Assembly (NCBI GenBank): GCA_040766585.1
Contig: JAXGQE010000009.1
Coordinates: forward strand, 70,010 to 134,009
Reading direction: 5' to 3'
Source of the DNA: JAXGQE01 sp040766585
GTDB lineage: Bacteria > Bacillota > SLNR01
DNA length: 64,000 nt
Under the pieces are notes generated by a model that worked only from the letters and a program-made list of their open reading frames with translations, did not search any database and had not been told where the DNA came from. Of the stretch, positions 63,057 through 64,000 are shown piece after piece (within the stretch, counting starts at the first letter, position 1; every line of letters starts with the position of its first letter). The translations under genes and the position numbers were made by a program.

Positions 63057-63518
63057 ATGGGAGAAACAGAGAAACGATTAGCGGAACTGGGGATCGTCCT
63101 GCCGGACAGCCCCGCTCCTTTAGCCAATTACGTCAGTGTTCAGTGGACCGATAACATCCTTTACCTCTCCGGATCCGGTCCGGTCAGTGCAGGTCGGCCA
63201 ACCATTACCGGCCGCCTCGGCGACAATGTCACCATGGAACAAGGTTATGCCGCTGCCCGGGAAGCTGGATTAAACCTGCTCGCCACCCTGAAGAGGGAAT
63301 TGGGAGAGCTGGACCGAGTGGAGCAAATTGTGAAGCTGTTGGGCTTTGTAGCGAGTACCGATGATTTCTATGCCCAACCAGCCGTTATCAACGGAGCTTC
63401 TGACTTGTTCATAGAAGTATTTGGTGCCCGAGGCTGGCATGCCCGCTCTGCCTTGGGAACCAATGTGCTGCCTTTCAATATTCCGGTGGAAGTGGAAATC
63501 ATCGTGAAAGTCCGGTAA
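63057..63518 (+). CDS. RidA/YjgF-family enamine/imine deaminase
   Basis: A 153-residue RidA-family protein of the longer YjgF/chorismate-mutase-like type: ANYVSVQWTDNILYLSGSGPVS, EQGYAAAREAGLNLLATLKRELGELDRVEQIVKLLGFV and the C-terminal GWHARSALGTNVLPFNIPVEVEIIVKV. RidA proteins hydrolyse reactive imine by-products of PLP enzymes, which fits its place directly after the aminotransferase. The Arg of the canonical active site appears to be in HARSALG. ATG at 63057 follows GGAGGG. Confidence 0.9.
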   Translation: MGETEKRLAELGIVLPDSPAPLANYVSVQWTDNILYLSGSGPVSAGRPTITGRLGDNVTMEQGYAAAREAGLNLLATLKRELGELDRVEQIVKLLGFVASTDDFYAQPAVINGASDLFIEVFGARGWHARSALGTNVLPFNIPVEVEIIVKVR

Positions 63519-64000
63519 CAATCGCTTTTTAGCATAATCCGATTCAAGCATATTGCCCTGTATCCCAATCTGCATCTTCTATTCCGAAGCGGCTTCGGAT
63601 TCCAGGATATCAGTAAATTATCCAAGCCATGCCGGTAATGGTTCAATGAAGCCAGAGTATTCAACAGGTTGATTGATGGGCTGACGATGACCATGAAATG
63701 GTTCTGCTGGGTATCCTCTAGGCCAATCTATCATTCAGAGGATTCCCAGGATACGTCACTTAAAAAAAGCGTCACTGGCAGCTGTATCCATCTTTCAATC
63801 ATCGGCGAGTCAAGAAAATGAATCAGCCCTGTAAACTGACGTACGATCAATTTACGGGCTGATTTTTTTTCAATCAAACTATCCCATAATCTTCACCCGT
63901 ATTTCCCTCGTTTTTATTTCATGCTGGAGAATGCGTGTTGACCTGCTTCATAAGTAAAGCGGTTGATCACTATCTGTTCACCAACGCTTCCCATTCATGC
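63519..64000. other. Right end of the window: no supported gene
   Basis: About 480 bases. The stretch holds a strong terminator near 63822-63870 and a weaker hairpin around GTATCCT/AGGATAC near 63712-63757. No gene is supported on either strand. Confidence 0.4.
63822..63870 (+). terminator. Strong intrinsic terminator
   Basis: A 13-bp stem (63822-63835 with 63851-63863, core ATCAGCCC/GGGCTGAT plus GTAAA/TTTAC, one bulge) followed by eight T. It lies 300 bases after the RidA gene and would end its operon. Confidence 0.8.

Overview
The window reads as chromosomal DNA from a strictly anaerobic, Gram-positive (Firmicutes/Clostridia-type) bacterium of moderate GC content; genus and species cannot be fixed from what is visible. 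The evidence is ferredoxin-linked 2-oxoacid metabolism (korDABC and a single-chain pyruvate:ferredoxin oxidoreductase), anaerobe-type oxygen defence (a neelaredoxin-type superoxide reductase, an EncFtn-like ferritin, a second ferritin-like protein), strong AGGAGG-type ribosome sites with many GTG/TTG starts, lipobox lipoproteins, and a sortase-type LPKTG motif. I see no tRNA, rRNA, CRISPR array or prophage.

Layout. 0-6 kb: the tail of a membrane acyltransferase-like gene, a membrane-bound PAS-GGDEF diguanylate cyclase, then the leftward korDABC operon ending in an RpiR regulator, and a half-length AbrB membrane protein. 6-10 kb: thiamine block. A TPP riboswitch drives a leftward operon (MTH1187-type thiamine-binding protein, ThiX permease, ThiY binding protein with a frameshift, ThiZ ATPase) that converges on thiamine pyrophosphokinase. 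10-14.3 kb: leftward mutS2-like gene (no Smr domain), lipid kinase, B3/B4-domain protein and a Cys-motif protein, behind a promoter and a long leader carrying an intrinsic terminator. 14.3-18.4 kb: nitroreductase, superoxide reductase, EncFtn-like ferritin, MFS carrier, DinB protein, SDR enzyme. 18.5-25.5 kb: one giant leftward surface-protein locus built of about 17 SdrD-B-like repeats; its near-identical central units are riddled with small deletions.

25.6-31.6 kb: a trans-sulfuration PLP enzyme, an intact IS110-family element with a candidate bridge-RNA region, an Ig-like LPKTG surface protein with a frameshift, and a lipoprotein. 31.9-37.6 kb: nifJ, a ferritin-like protein and a phosphonopyruvate-decarboxylase-like enzyme. 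37.9-46 kb: a MarR-controlled heterodimeric ABC exporter, a broken D-2-hydroxyacid dehydrogenase, an SDR and an MFS carrier. 46-54.7 kb: small envelope and lipoprotein genes, CPBP protease, nitrilase-family amidase, two Fe-S proteins and ada. 55.3-57.8 kb: the most unusual operon, in which a cysteine-desulfurase-like protein lacking the PLP lysine precedes a NifU-like scaffold with a Cys-rich tail, TusA and DsrE. 58-64 kb: a decayed second IS110 copy, a DHDPS-family aldolase, and a class V aminotransferase paired with RidA.

Caution on sequence quality: four genes are interrupted by frameshifts that a single added base in a short homopolymer would repair, and the repeats at 20.0-23.3 kb differ from intact units mainly by lost bases. 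Residual assembly indels are a strong alternative to true gene decay throughout this window.
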